DNA of 51,626 nt from Bacteroidota bacterium (lineage in GTDB: Bacteria; Bacteroidota; Bacteroidia; Chitinophagales; Saprospiraceae): positions 1-51,626 of the forward strand of contig CAUJDW010000003.1 in NCBI GenBank assembly GCA_963169455.1, written 5' to 3'. The translations under genes and the position numbers were made by a program. The notes beneath the pieces were generated by a model. It was not told the origin of the DNA. It did not search any database and was given only the letters and a program-made list of their open reading frames with translations. Positions 31,749-41,649 of this stretch are shown piece after piece. Positions within the stretch are counted from its first letter, which is position 1; every line of letters starts with the position of its first letter.

Positions 31749-34481
31749 ATGAAGCAACTCCCATGGCATTCGGTGGCCATCCCCACACTTGCGCAGGAAC
31801 TGCAAACCGATCCCGACACCGGACTTAGCGAAGAAGAGGCGGCTGCGCGCCTGGCACGCTTCGGCCCCAATGAACTGAAGGAGCAGGGAGGTATTTCTCC
31901 ACTTAAGATACTGATAGGGCAGTTCAGCAATACGATGGTGCTCATCCTCATCGCAGCGGCCATCATCTCTGGCTTTTTGGGCAAAACGACGGAAACGGCT
32001 GCCATCGCCGCCATCGTCATCCTGTTCGCCCTGCTCGGTTTTTACCAGGAATACAATGCCGAACGCGCCATGGCCGCCCTGAAGCGGCTGGCCGTGCCTC
32101 TGGTGCGCGTGCGCCGCAGCGGCCAACTGCAGGAGATCAGCGCCAAGGAGCTGGTTCCGGGCGATGTCGTGCTGCTGGAAGCCGGCAATGCCGTTCCCGC
32201 TGATATGAGGCTGGTGGAAAGCGTAAACCTGCGCATTCAGGAGGCGGCGCTGACCGGCGAGTCGGAACCGGTGGAAAAACATGCCAGGCAACTGCCGGAT
32301 CCGGAAATACCCCTGGGCGACCGGCTCAACATGGCCTATCTCGGCACGGAGGTGTCTTACGGCCGGGGCACGGCGGTGGTCACCGGCGCCGGCATGCACA
32401 CCGAACTGGGCAGGATCGCCACGCTGCTGCAAAGTGTGGTGGAAGGCCTGACCCCCCTGCAGCAGCGCCTGGAAAAGGTAGGCCTGCAACTGGCCATTGG
32501 CGGCATTGCCGTGGCCGGCCTGGTGATGATCATCGGGCTGCTGCAGGGCCAGGCGCTGGAGAACATGTTCCTGACGGCCGTTTCCGTGGCCGTTGCCGTA
32601 GTGCCTGAGGGGCTGCCCGCTGTCGTCACCGTCACCCTGGCGCTGGGGGCGCAGCGCATGCTCCGCCGCCGCGCCCTCATCCGCAAGTTGCCCGCCGTGG
32701 AAACCCTCGGCTCCGTGACTACTATCTGTTCGGACAAAACGGGGACGCTGACGGAAAACCGCATGACCGTCACCGTTATCGACGTCGCCGGGCACTTCCT
32801 GGAATTGCAGGGCACCGCGCGCCACCCTGCCAGCGCGCTGAAAAGGCCGGGAAGCGCCGGCTTCCTGGCCAACCAGCCGCCGGAAATCGCGCTCGCAATG
32901 GTTGCCGGGGCATTGTGCAATGACGCTTCATTACGCCCCGGCCCGGAAGGCGGGCGCTATCAGGCACTGGGCGACCCTACCGAAGGGGCTCTGCTGGTTG
33001 CTTCCACCGAGGCAGGCCTGCACAAGAGCGAACTGGAAAAGCTGGCCCCGAGGGTGAGCGAACTGCCCTTCGACTCCGGCCGAAAGCGCATGACGACTGT
33101 GCACCGCCTGCCGGAAAGCCCGTCCGGGCTGCCCGATGCCCTGCGCACCCTGGGCCAGGCCCCCACCTCTTACGTGGCATTCACCAAGGGAGCCGTCGAT
33201 GGGCTGCTGCCCCTGTGCCGGGCCGTATGGCTCAGAGGCAGCGTCATCGCCATGGACGGCGAATGGCGGCAGCGGATCGAAATGGCCAACGAACAAATGG
33301 CGGAGAACGGCATGCGCGTGCTCGGCATGGCCATGCGCTGGCAGGAAGATGCCGAACCCGCCGAAGACGATCTGATCTTCATCGGGCTCACCGGGATGAT
33401 CGACCCGCCGCGCCCGGAAGTGAAAACGGCCGTGGCCACCTGCAAGGCGGCAGGCATCCGCCCCATCATGATTACCGGCGACCACCCCCTGACTGCCCGC
33501 TTTATCGCCCACGAGCTTGGCATAACCGAAAACCTGCGCGTCAAAACGGGCCAGAACCTGAGCCAGATGACGGCCGAAGACCTGGCCGGCGCCGTCCGAG
33601 AAGTATCGATCTATGCCCGGGTAACCCCCGAACACAAACTGCGCATCGTCGAGGCGCTGCAGGCCCAGGGCGAAGTGGTGGCCATGACCGGCGACGGCGT
33701 CAACGACTCGCCCGCCCTGCGCAAGGCGGATATCGGCATCGCCATGGGCATCACCGGCACCGATGTGTCCAAAGAAGCTTCCGAGATGGTGCTGCTGGAC
33801 GACAACTTCGCCACCATCGTCGCTGCCGTGGAAGAAGGACGGTCCATTTACGACAACATCCGCCGCTTCGTCAAATTCTCCATCGCCGGCAACATCGGCA
33901 AAGTGCTGGTGATGCTGCTGGCGCCGCTGGCGGGCATCCACATGGCGCTGCTGCCCCTGCAGCTCCTCTGGCTCAACCTGCTCACCGACGGCCTGCTGGG
34001 GCTGGGGCTGGGTGTCGAGCCGGCCGAAGCGGGAACCATGAAACGGCCGCCCCGCTCGCCGCAGGAAGGCCTGTTCAGTGGCGGGCTGGCGCAGCACGTC
34101 ATCCTGGTGGGCCTGGGCATCGGGCTGTTCGCCCTCGGGCTGGGTGTGTTGTATTACGACCCGGCCAATCCGGCCGACACGCGCTGGCAAACCATGATAT
34201 TTACCTCCCTGGCTTTCATGCAGATGGGGCAGGCGCTGGCCTCGCGCTCCTCGCGGGAATACATCGTTTCCATGGGGCTGTTCTCCAACCCGGTGCTGCT
34301 GGCGCTTTTCCTGGTCACGGCAGCCCTGCAGCTGGCCGCCATCTACGCCCCCTTCCTGGACCAGTTCTTCCAGGTCACGCCCCTGTCCTGGACGGAGCTG
34401 CTGATCTGCGCGGCCCTGGGCGCCCTCATCCTGGGGCTGATCGAACTGGAGAAGGTGTGGATGCGCAGCAGGGAAAGGTAG
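31749..34481 (+). CDS. P-type ATPase, Ca2+-type (IIA)
   Basis: A 910-residue P2-type cation pump, full length. A cation-ATPase N-terminal domain comes first, the actuator motif TGES is at residues 169-172, and PEGLP in M4 is followed by the phosphorylation site [15 protein letters not shown] with Asp329. The nucleotide domain has KGAVDG, the hinge has [22 protein letters not shown], and a six-helix C-terminal membrane domain completes it ([22 protein letters not shown]). PEGLP and overall organisation place it with SERCA/PMR1-like Ca2+ (or Mn2+) exporters. It pumps Ca2+ out of the cytosol using ATP. It appears to be a single-gene unit. Confidence 0.92.
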   Translation: MKQLPWHSVAIPTLAQELQTDPDTGLSEEEAAARLARFGPNELKEQGGISPLKILIGQFSNTMVLILIAAAIISGFLGKTTETAAIAAIVILFALLGFYQEYNAERAMAALKRLAVPLVRVRRSGQLQEISAKELVPGDVVLLEAGNAVPADMRLVESVNLRIQEAALTGESEPVEKHARQLPDPEIPLGDRLNMAYLGTEVSYGRGTAVVTGAGMHTELGRIATLLQSVVEGLTPLQQRLEKVGLQLAIGGIAVAGLVMIIGLLQGQALENMFLTAVSVAVAVVPEGLPAVVTVTLALGAQRMLRRRALIRKLPAVETLGSVTTICSDKTGTLTENRMTVTVIDVAGHFLELQGTARHPASALKRPGSAGFLANQPPEIALAMVAGALCNDASLRPGPEGGRYQALGDPTEGALLVASTEAGLHKSELEKLAPRVSELPFDSGRKRMTTVHRLPESPSGLPDALRTLGQAPTSYVAFTKGAVDGLLPLCRAVWLRGSVIAMDGEWRQRIEMANEQMAENGMRVLGMAMRWQEDAEPAEDDLIFIGLTGMIDPPRPEVKTAVATCKAAGIRPIMITGDHPLTARFIAHELGITENLRVKTGQNLSQMTAEDLAGAVREVSIYARVTPEHKLRIVEALQAQGEVVAMTGDGVNDSPALRKADIGIAMGITGTDVSKEASEMVLLDDNFATIVAAVEEGRSIYDNIRRFVKFSIAGNIGKVLVMLLAPLAGIHMALLPLQLLWLNLLTDGLLGLGLGVEPAEAGTMKRPPRSPQEGLFSGGLAQHVILVGLGIGLFALGLGVLYYDPANPADTRWQTMIFTSLAFMQMGQALASRSSREYIVSMGLFSNPVLLALFLVTAALQLAAIYAPFLDQFFQVTPLSWTELLICAALGALILGLIELEKVWMRSRER

Positions 34482-34586
34482 GAGGGGATTTGTGATGAAC
34501 GGTGCCGGCCCGGCTACGGCAGCGGACGGGTACGGTGTACGCTGTGCCTCCGGGAACTCAAAAAAGCCGGAAAAAACGATCGAATC

Positions 34587-35507
34587 ATGAAGCTATCATT
34601 GACTTTTTTGTTGGCCGTGTTGGCCTCATTGGCAGCCCATGGCCAGATGAGGGAAGCGGATGTGTCCGGTATCAAAAACAAATTTCTGGATATGCCTTAT
34701 GCGGAGCTATCTGAGGCTCAGAAACTGGACATCTACCTGCCGGAGGAAGGGGAGGGGCCGTTCCCTGTTATCCTATCCGTACATGGAGGCGCTTTCAAGG
34801 CAGGCGATAAAAGAGACGGGCAGGTAATTCCCATGCTCGAAGGGTTGAAACGCGGGTATGCTATTGTTTCCATCAACTACCGCCTCAGCGGGGAAGCTAT
34901 ATGGCCCGCGCAGATACAGGATTGCAAGGCCGCCGTGCGATGGGTGAGAGGGCATGCCCGGGAATACAAGCTGAACCCTGACAAAATAGCCGCCTGGGGC
35001 GGTTCCGCCGGCGGGCACCTTTCCGCCATGCTCGGCCTTTCCGGCGATGTCGCGTCCTTGGATGACCTGTCTTTGGGCCATCCGGAGCAGTCCAGCCGCG
35101 TTCAGGCAGTGGTGGATTGGTTTGGGCCCACGGATTTTTTAAAAATGGATGCCCAATTGGAGGAAAGTGCTGTGGCCAACCCTATGGTTCATTCCGTTCC
35201 GGATTCTCCCGAATCGGAACTCATTGGAAAGAACCTGGAGCAGGCGCCCGAACTGGTAAAGGCTGCCAACCCGGAAACCTATATTTCTGCTGACGACCCT
35301 CCTTTCTTTATTCAGCATGGGTTGGAAGACCCGCTTGTGCCTTACCAGGGTTCCGTGCTGCTGGCGCGCAAACTGGGCGCAGTGCTCGGATTTGAAAGAG
35401 TACATCTTGAACTTTTCCCGGCCACCGGCCACGGAGGCCCGGCTTTTGTAAGGGCGGAGAACCTGGAAAGGGTATTCGTTTTCCTGGATAGGTGTTTGAA
35501 GAAATGA
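34587..35507 (+). CDS. secreted alpha/beta-hydrolase (BD-FAE/HSL-like esterase)
   Basis: A 306-residue exported hydrolase: signal peptide MKLSLTFLLAVLASLAAHGQ, then an esterase core. ILSVHGGAFKAGD supplies the HGG oxyanion hole, AAWGGSAGGHLSAM the nucleophile Ser140, HGLEDPLVPYQGS the likely Asp and TGHGGPAF the likely His. This arrangement belongs to hormone-sensitive-lipase-like carboxylesterases and bifunctional feruloyl/acetyl-xylan esterases (BD-FAE). It probably removes acyl groups from plant-type glycans or other esters in the periplasm. It ends two bases from the convergent DUF5916 gene, so the two meet tail to tail without room for a separate terminator. Confidence 0.85.
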   Translation: MKLSLTFLLAVLASLAAHGQMREADVSGIKNKFLDMPYAELSEAQKLDIYLPEEGEGPFPVILSVHGGAFKAGDKRDGQVIPMLEGLKRGYAIVSINYRLSGEAIWPAQIQDCKAAVRWVRGHAREYKLNPDKIAAWGGSAGGHLSAMLGLSGDVASLDDLSLGHPEQSSRVQAVVDWFGPTDFLKMDAQLEESAVANPMVHSVPDSPESELIGKNLEQAPELVKAANPETYISADDPPFFIQHGLEDPLVPYQGSVLLARKLGAVLGFERVHLELFPATGHGGPAFVRAENLERVFVFLDRCLKK

Positions 35508-35509
35508 GA

Positions 35510-37732
35510 TCATATCTGCCTCAGATAACTCAGCTTCACGATCGCATGGTTCTCCACCTGCCGGAGATCCATCGTATCCCGGAAGCCATTCTTGTTGAAG
35601 ACGATATACAAAAACGACAGCGGGCTGTACTCCCAGGCCAGGCGGATGTTGTAGTTTTTGGAGTCGTCCTCCGAATTCTGCTGGTAAAAAGCAATCAGTT
35701 GCAGCCGGGGGTTCAGTGCCAGGCGCCCCTCAATGCTGTACAGGTCAAATGTCTTGGTTGTCGCCGGCTCGCCCACTTTTACGAAATGGTTGCGGTTGAG
35801 GCGGCCGGACAGTGACAAATGCGGGGAAGGGGCAAATTGAAGCGTCAGGTCTACTGTGGACAAGCGCCCGTTGAAGTAGGCGCCCCAGTCGATCTGTCCC
35901 AGCAGGTTGATGATCTTGGAAGGGTCGGTGCTCACCCATATCTGCTGCCGGAAGTAGTTGTAATCGCCCTCGCCGATGTGGACGCCCAGCGGTTCAAAGG
36001 GCTCTGCCAGGCGCTGGAAAGTAGGGTTGACGGAATACCCGAAGTAGCCGCCATTCTGGAAATTGAACCAGATGGGAAAGAACCAGAGCTGCCGCTCGAT
36101 CAGCTTGCCGGTGGAAGCCTGGAAATAAAATTCGGGCAGAAAACCCGGTTCGAATGCCCGGATGACTTTCCGGAATGGCAGCAGCTTGCCGCGGTAGTAC
36201 CAGTTCATGCCCGGCGTGGCGCCGATGATGTCCTTGCGGGCCACGAAACCCATTTCGGGGTTGAAGTCTTTAGTAACCACCGACTGCGTCAACCATATCT
36301 TGTAATTGTTGGTGGTGTTGATGTACTGGGCGATGCCGGCGAGGCCGTGTTTATCCGTCTGGCCGCCCACGGAATGCATCACAAAGGCGTTGACCGACTG
36401 GGTTTCGTTCAGGCGGAAAAAGCCGTCCAATGTGCTGGACACATTGGTGCCGTCGGGCCTGTTCTTGGCTGTCACCATGCCGCCGATGCGGTTTTGCCGG
36501 CCCAGGTTTTCGGAAAAACGGCCGACAAAAAAGTTCGTGGCCGGGCTGTCGCCCATTTCGCGCTGCCGCATGGCAATGGCGCCGAAATTGCGCTCGGAGG
36601 AGCGGTACACCAGCCTGCCGCCCCCATCGATTGGGATGGGGCTGCCGGCATCGTCGAGGCCGATGCTCCGGCTAAAGAACGGCTGAATGCGCATGGAGCC
36701 ACCGGAGCCATCTCCTGCCTGGCCCACATTAAAGCCGAACAGGGACGCATTTTCGAGAAAGAACTGCCGGCGCTCGGGGAAGAATACCGAGAACCGTGTG
36801 ACGTTGTTGACCTGCCGGTCCACATCAGCCTGGGCGAAATCGGTATTGGCCGTCAGGTCGAGCACCGTACTGGAGTTGATGGCCCATTTGACATCGCCGC
36901 CCGGCTTGAAGCTCGTGTCGTCTGATTCCTCATTTGTAGAAGGGGTGCGGTATCTGTCATAGGAAAACAGCACGTAAGGCTGCAGGCGCACATTAGGGCG
37001 GGGTGGGGGCGGCTGCAGGTTTTTTAGCACTCCGGCATATTCCATGCGGGTGGCGCTGAAGGCCCGCGGGAAGGGCGAAAAGGCGCTGATTTCATTCGTT
37101 GAGCGGCGGTTTCGGTAGAGGTTGAAGCCCCAGTTCTGCAGCGAGTCTGCTGTCCTGGGGTACCGCAGGGTCTGCCACGGAATGGCGATTTCCGCCACCC
37201 AACCCGAGTCAGACCGGTTGGTGCGCACCCGCCACAGGCCGTCCCAGTCCACATCGTAAAAAACATCGTCGAAAGCCAGCAGGTCGCGCTGCACCCCAAA
37301 TGCATTGGTGGCAAATACCATGGCATTGCGGTTGTCGTTGAAACCGTCGAACGACAGATTTATGAGGTCGTGTTGGCGGTGGTCGAAGTCGCGCCTGAAG
37401 TCGGTGGCGCGCAATACCTTTTTCCCCAGCGAATCCAGGGAGGACACTCCCAGATAGAGGAACTGATTATTGTACAGCACCCGGATTTCGGTCTGCTGGC
37501 TAGCCGGCTCCCCCTGGAAGGGCTCTATCTGGATAAAATCGGTTACAGGCCCGGCGCGTTTCCAGTCTTCCTCGTCCAGGCGGCCGTCAATTTTAAGGCG
37601 GCCCTCCACTTTTATGGCCTCGATGCTCCGCTTGTCCGGGTTCGGGGGAAAGACCTCGGCATCCTGGGCCGGGAGTAAGCAGGGGGAAAGGAAGCACAGG
37701 AAAAGTGCTGTTTTCAGTATGCAGTTTGCCAT
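35510..37732 (-). CDS. DUF5916 outer-membrane protein with CBM9-like domain
   Basis: A 740-residue exported protein. Signal peptide MANCILKTALFLCFLSPCLLPAQ, a carbohydrate-binding-family-9-like domain at about residues 35-230 (IKVEGRLKIDGRLDEEDWKR, YNNQFLYLGVSS, WVAEIAIPWQTLRYP), then the DUF5916 region (FFPERRQFFLENASLFGFNV) that forms a large outer-membrane beta-barrel ending in VENHAIVKLSYLRQI. The ATG at 37732 is chosen over the upstream extension because it starts the signal peptide; the promoter-like sequence at 37756-37786 lies just before it. Members are widespread in Bacteroidota and their function is not settled. Confidence 0.87.
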   Translation of the reverse strand: MANCILKTALFLCFLSPCLLPAQDAEVFPPNPDKRSIEAIKVEGRLKIDGRLDEEDWKRAGPVTDFIQIEPFQGEPASQQTEIRVLYNNQFLYLGVSSLDSLGKKVLRATDFRRDFDHRQHDLINLSFDGFNDNRNAMVFATNAFGVQRDLLAFDDVFYDVDWDGLWRVRTNRSDSGWVAEIAIPWQTLRYPRTADSLQNWGFNLYRNRRSTNEISAFSPFPRAFSATRMEYAGVLKNLQPPPPRPNVRLQPYVLFSYDRYRTPSTNEESDDTSFKPGGDVKWAINSSTVLDLTANTDFAQADVDRQVNNVTRFSVFFPERRQFFLENASLFGFNVGQAGDGSGGSMRIQPFFSRSIGLDDAGSPIPIDGGGRLVYRSSERNFGAIAMRQREMGDSPATNFFVGRFSENLGRQNRIGGMVTAKNRPDGTNVSSTLDGFFRLNETQSVNAFVMHSVGGQTDKHGLAGIAQYINTTNNYKIWLTQSVVTKDFNPEMGFVARKDIIGATPGMNWYYRGKLLPFRKVIRAFEPGFLPEFYFQASTGKLIERQLWFFPIWFNFQNGGYFGYSVNPTFQRLAEPFEPLGVHIGEGDYNYFRQQIWVSTDPSKIINLLGQIDWGAYFNGRLSTVDLTLQFAPSPHLSLSGRLNRNHFVKVGEPATTKTFDLYSIEGRLALNPRLQLIAFYQQNSEDDSKNYNIRLAWEYSPLSFLYIVFNKNGFRDTMDLRQVENHAIVKLSYLRQI

Positions 37733-37755
37733 TGGGCAGTTTTTCGTTCGCCTGT

Positions 37756-37786
37756 CAAAGTAACGAATTGCCCGGGTTGCAGCCAA
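37756..37786 (-). promoter_or_regulatory. promoter of the DUF5916 gene
   Basis: On the minus strand TTG (37784-37786), 20 bases, then TTACTTTG (37756-37763). It resembles the Bacteroidota TTG-N20-TAnnTTTG consensus with a shifted TA. It ends 24 bases before the chosen ATG. Confidence 0.45.
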
Positions 37787-37846
37787 GCCATTTTTACGGC
37801 TTTTGCTCGGTTGTTTCAGAAGCCAGCCTGGAATGTCGGCAGGCAT

Positions 37847-38245
37847 AGGCCAGAATTTGCGTTTCCCGTCAGCGCCGGCCTGATAATTTCACAAACTTCC
37901 GGTGCAGCACCTCGGTTCCGCGCCCATGGCTTACCGATAAGCGGAGGATATACATGCCCTCGGGGATTTCCGCGCCAGCATACACCTCGAGCTCATGCCG
38001 GCCGGATGGTTTTGTATGGTTTCATTAAGAAAATCAGCGTCATCTCCTGGAAACCTGCCTGGGTTTTGTGTATGTGGGCTCTTTCCTGTTTTTCTTTTTA
38101 AATATATATCAAGTTGGAGCCGCATCCGATGACCTTGGTCATCACTTGCGGATATGTAAACGGGGCATTATCAAAAAGCCGGTTTTCCTGTTTCCCCGCC
38201 CGGCCGGAAGTCCGTACATTGAGGTGGAAAGCAAAAAACAGCAAT
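37847..38245. other. non-coding interval between divergent genes
   Basis: No gene recognised. An open frame from 38114 continues into the DoxX-GH106 gene, but its first 44 codons have no similarity to DoxX proteins. The 3' half of a T9SS-like sorting motif can be glimpsed near 37880-38010 on the minus strand (for example GMYILRLSVSHGR), possibly the remnant of a lost gene. Confidence 0.35.
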
Positions 38246-41200
38246 ATGCCAGCAAGCGCTTTTTTTTCCGCCGGATCCATAGCCCTTCCTCAGGGTGTAG
38301 CTATTGTGAGAATGATCGTGGGGGCGCTTTTGGTTTATCATGGGGTGGAGGTATTCGACCCGAAACTGATGAACGGGTATATGGGCTGGGAGGCCTTTGC
38401 CGGGCCCAACGCCCGGCTGCTGGTGTACACGGGCAAGTCCGTCGAGCTGGTTGCGGGGCTCCTGCTTTTGCTCGGCCTGTTCACGCGCCCGGGCGCGCTG
38501 CTGGCCATGGGCGCCCTTTCCTACGTCACCTTTTTCGTAGGCAACGGAAGGTTCTGGTACGAAGACCAGCACCCTTTTATGTTTGTCCTTTTCGGCCTGC
38601 TGTTCTTCTTCACCGGCCCCGGCGCCTGGAGTGTGGACGGCTTGCTTTTTAAGGGGAAAGGAAAATTGCATAACTTAGGCCTCATCCTCTTTTTTACCCT
38701 TTCGTCCTGTGCGGCCCCAAAGGACATGCCCGATGGGAATGCGTGGTTTCCGGCCCATGATTTCGATGCGGCTACCTTTCTGCAGGCGCCCAGGGAATAC
38801 GGCCCCTTCACCCGCTGGTGGCTTCCCGGCAATGATTTAACGGAAGCGGAACTGCGCCGCGAAATAAAGCTGTTCGCCGAAAACGGATTCGCCGGGGTGG
38901 AAGCCCAGCCGCTCGTCATGGGCCTGAATTTCAATAATCCCCCGGAAATACTGGACAGGGTGTTCAGCTGGGACACGCCCTCTTTTTACGAACACCTCAG
39001 GGCCATCATGGAGCAGGCCGAAGCGTCCGGCATTACGGTGGATATGAACGGGGGAAGCGGCTGGCCATTGGGGGGCGCCTTCTTTGACCCCGCCGAAAGT
39101 ATGCGGACGCTGGCCGTTTCCGATACCACCATTCCCGGCGGCGCGCGCTTTTCCGGGCCAATTCCGATGCCTGCTGCAGCCTCCGAGGGCGGGGCCCCCT
39201 GGATCAGGAATAATCCGGTTGATGTGAAATGGGCCAGCCTGTTGAGTGTGACGGCGGCGCGCTTCGTTCGCGAAAGCGGCAAACAAACCATCCTGGATGA
39301 AGCCTCGATTGCCGGCCTGACGCAGATAGTGCGGGAAGGCCAACTGGACTGGACAGCCCCGGAAGGCGGCCAGTGGCGCATCATCGCCGCCTGGTCCATG
39401 CCCACCGGCGAACCCCCCTCGCTCATCGCATCCCGGGGAGCCAGTTACGTGATCGACCATCTGGATACGGCCGTGGTGAACAGAACATACGATTATCTGC
39501 TGGGGCCCCGCACAGGCCTGCCCGCCTGGTTCAAAAAGCCCCTCCGCGCCGTTTTCAACGATAGTTATGAATTCCACACCCACCGGATGATCGCTCCCGG
39601 TTTCCTGGAAGCCTTCCGGGCGGGCCGCGGTTATGACATCAGCCCGTATCTGGCATGCGCATTCCAGAAAGGGTATAACCACCCCACCTATCTGGCTGCC
39701 TTTTACCCAGGTGCAAAACCGCCGTTCGCGTTCAACGAAAGTGAAAACTGGCGGATCATGTACGACTATGACGCTACGGTTAATCAGGTTTTCAAAAACA
39801 ACTTTATCAAAGCAAGCAACGCCTGGCTCAACAAGAAGGGCCTGCTGCACCGCACGCAGGCCTATGGGTTTCCGATCGATATCATCGGAAGTTCAGGGGC
39901 GGCGGACATACCGGAGGCCGAACAGCTCTTTGCGGAGGGCTCCGAGGGTTACCTGAAACTGGTCAGCTCCGGCGCGCACCTGAACAACCGGCCTGTAATC
40001 ACGCAGGAGTCATTCGTATCGATTTACCGGGCGGAGATGACTACGCCGCAGAAGATCAAAATATGGGCCGATAAATCATTCGCTGCGGGCATTAACCAGC
40101 TCATCTATCACGGAACGCCCTACAAGTACAACAATGGCGAATACGGCTGGGAAGGATGGAATACCTGGTCGTCGCCCTATACGCCGACAGTCAACTTCTC
40201 CACCGGCATGAATGAATCGGATCCGTTCTGGAAGGACATAAAATCCGTCAACCAGTACCTGACGAGGGTTCAGTACGCCCTGCGGTCGGGCCGCCCGAAA
40301 ACCGAGGTGCTGATCTACATGCCGTTTATCGATTTTACGGAAGACCAGCTGGCCGTAAACCCGGAAGAAATACTATACCGCGGTTATTTTGAAGGGGTCG
40401 AGCCTGATATCACCGGCTCCGGCGTGTTTGAAGCGCCTCCGACGCGCATCAATACCTGGTATAAAAAGTTGTGGCCGGTCGTCAATGAGCTGGAATCCAG
40501 GGGTGTTTCCTGGGAGTTTGTCAATGATGAATCTCTGCAAAGAGCCGTTACGGCGGATGGAGCCATCCGGATCGGAGAGAACCGGTATCAGGTGCTGATC
40601 CTCGCCAACCTGCCGTATATCAATCTCGAAACGGGGAAAAAAGTGAATGCCCTGAGCAAGCAGGGCCTGCGAATCTGGGCTTTGGGCGATCTGCCCCGGA
40701 TACAGCCTTCCTATAAAGACTATGAAGCCAGCGACGCACTGACGGCGCAGCTCATGCAGGAGGTTGCCCGGCAAAGCACGACGGCCTCCGGCGCCCCGCA
40801 ATGGGGCTGGATCGATCAAAAAATCACTTATGCCCGCCCCATGAGCAAAATCCGGCAGATCACCCGCGAAATGCGCGATGGAAGCCGGCTCCGGTTCATC
40901 TGGAACATGAGCGGCGGCTGGCAGCGGATAGGCCTGGCAGCAGCCGGAAAAGAATTCAGGGCGGCATACTGGATCGACCCGGAAAGCGGGAAAATAACGG
41001 AGTCAACCGGCGATTACAGCCTGCCTCCTTATGGCTCCGTACTGTTTTACGCTACAACGGAAAAGGCTGTTGACAAAGCTTTGCTTTCGCCGCCTGCCCC
41101 TTCTTTCCAGGACGCGGCGGAAATACTGAAAATTGAAAACTGGGACATTCAGGCAGGCGGACAGGCTGCAGAAAACAGCCCCCTCTTTGACTGGCGGGAA

Positions 41201-41566
41201 AAGGAGCAATTCAAATTCAGCCTGGGGCCGGGCATTTACCGGTCCACTTTCAATCTGGAAACAAAGGAGCCCGCCGCCCGCTATCTGATCGACCTGGGTA
41301 AAGTTTTCTTCACCGCCGAAGTGCTGATCAATAATAAGCCGGCCGGGAAAAGGCTGTTTGCCCCCTACATGCTGGATATTACCGATTTTGTGGTGCAGGG
41401 AGCCAACAGCATAGAAGTCAGCATTACGACTGCCAGGAGGAACGCTTTCACAGGCGAAGCGGCTAAGGGCAACCCGCTGTATGCGCAGTTCGCCGGCAGG
41501 GAGGATGCCCTGCTTCCTTCCGGGTTGCTTGGGCCTGTTGTGGTGAAGAAGTTGAAAAACAGATAA
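38246..41566 (+). CDS. DoxX domain fused to GH106 alpha-L-rhamnosidase-like protein
   Basis: A 1106-residue protein in one frame. Residues 1-140 are a DoxX-family membrane protein (about four helices: VAIVRMIVGALLVYHGVEVF, LVYTGKSVELVAGLLLLLGLF, FMFVLFGLLFFF). After KGKGK comes LHNLGLILFFTLSSCAAP, which is by itself a lipoprotein signal peptide with lipobox LSSC. The remaining about 950 residues are a GH106-like hydrolase (YGPFTRWWLPGNDLTEAELR, FAENGFAGVEAQPLVMG, MNGGSGWPLGGAF) with a C-terminal galactose-binding-like domain. It should act on rhamnose-containing glycans outside the cytoplasm. Either a true fusion, or two genes with the second starting at TTG 38666. Confidence 0.82.
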   Translation: MPASAFFSAGSIALPQGVAIVRMIVGALLVYHGVEVFDPKLMNGYMGWEAFAGPNARLLVYTGKSVELVAGLLLLLGLFTRPGALLAMGALSYVTFFVGNGRFWYEDQHPFMFVLFGLLFFFTGPGAWSVDGLLFKGKGKLHNLGLILFFTLSSCAAPKDMPDGNAWFPAHDFDAATFLQAPREYGPFTRWWLPGNDLTEAELRREIKLFAENGFAGVEAQPLVMGLNFNNPPEILDRVFSWDTPSFYEHLRAIMEQAEASGITVDMNGGSGWPLGGAFFDPAESMRTLAVSDTTIPGGARFSGPIPMPAAASEGGAPWIRNNPVDVKWASLLSVTAARFVRESGKQTILDEASIAGLTQIVREGQLDWTAPEGGQWRIIAAWSMPTGEPPSLIASRGASYVIDHLDTAVVNRTYDYLLGPRTGLPAWFKKPLRAVFNDSYEFHTHRMIAPGFLEAFRAGRGYDISPYLACAFQKGYNHPTYLAAFYPGAKPPFAFNESENWRIMYDYDATVNQVFKNNFIKASNAWLNKKGLLHRTQAYGFPIDIIGSSGAADIPEAEQLFAEGSEGYLKLVSSGAHLNNRPVITQESFVSIYRAEMTTPQKIKIWADKSFAAGINQLIYHGTPYKYNNGEYGWEGWNTWSSPYTPTVNFSTGMNESDPFWKDIKSVNQYLTRVQYALRSGRPKTEVLIYMPFIDFTEDQLAVNPEEILYRGYFEGVEPDITGSGVFEAPPTRINTWYKKLWPVVNELESRGVSWEFVNDESLQRAVTADGAIRIGENRYQVLILANLPYINLETGKKVNALSKQGLRIWALGDLPRIQPSYKDYEASDALTAQLMQEVARQSTTASGAPQWGWIDQKITYARPMSKIRQITREMRDGSRLRFIWNMSGGWQRIGLAAAGKEFRAAYWIDPESGKITESTGDYSLPPYGSVLFYATTEKAVDKALLSPPAPSFQDAAEILKIENWDIQAGGQAAENSPLFDWREKEQFKFSLGPGIYRSTFNLETKEPAARYLIDLGKVFFTAEVLINNKPAGKRLFAPYMLDITDFVVQGANSIEVSITTARRNAFTGEAAKGNPLYAQFAGREDALLPSGLLGPVVVKKLKNR

Positions 41567-41581
41567 CTATTTGGGTTTGAA

Positions 41582-41600
41582 CGCGGGCCTGTGGCCCGCG
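41582..41600. repeat. GC-rich hairpin, half copy of the dispersed inverted repeat
   Basis: CGCGGGCC-TGT-GGCCCGCG, identical to the inner hairpin of each arm at 30945-31031 and preceded by TTGAA. It is 15 bases after the GH106 stop codon. It could stop transcription or regulate between the GH106 and GH43 genes. Confidence 0.7.
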
Positions 41601-41649
41601 GCGAAGATTGCCGCCAAAGGAGCCCTGAATAGTAAAAAAATAATCCAGG

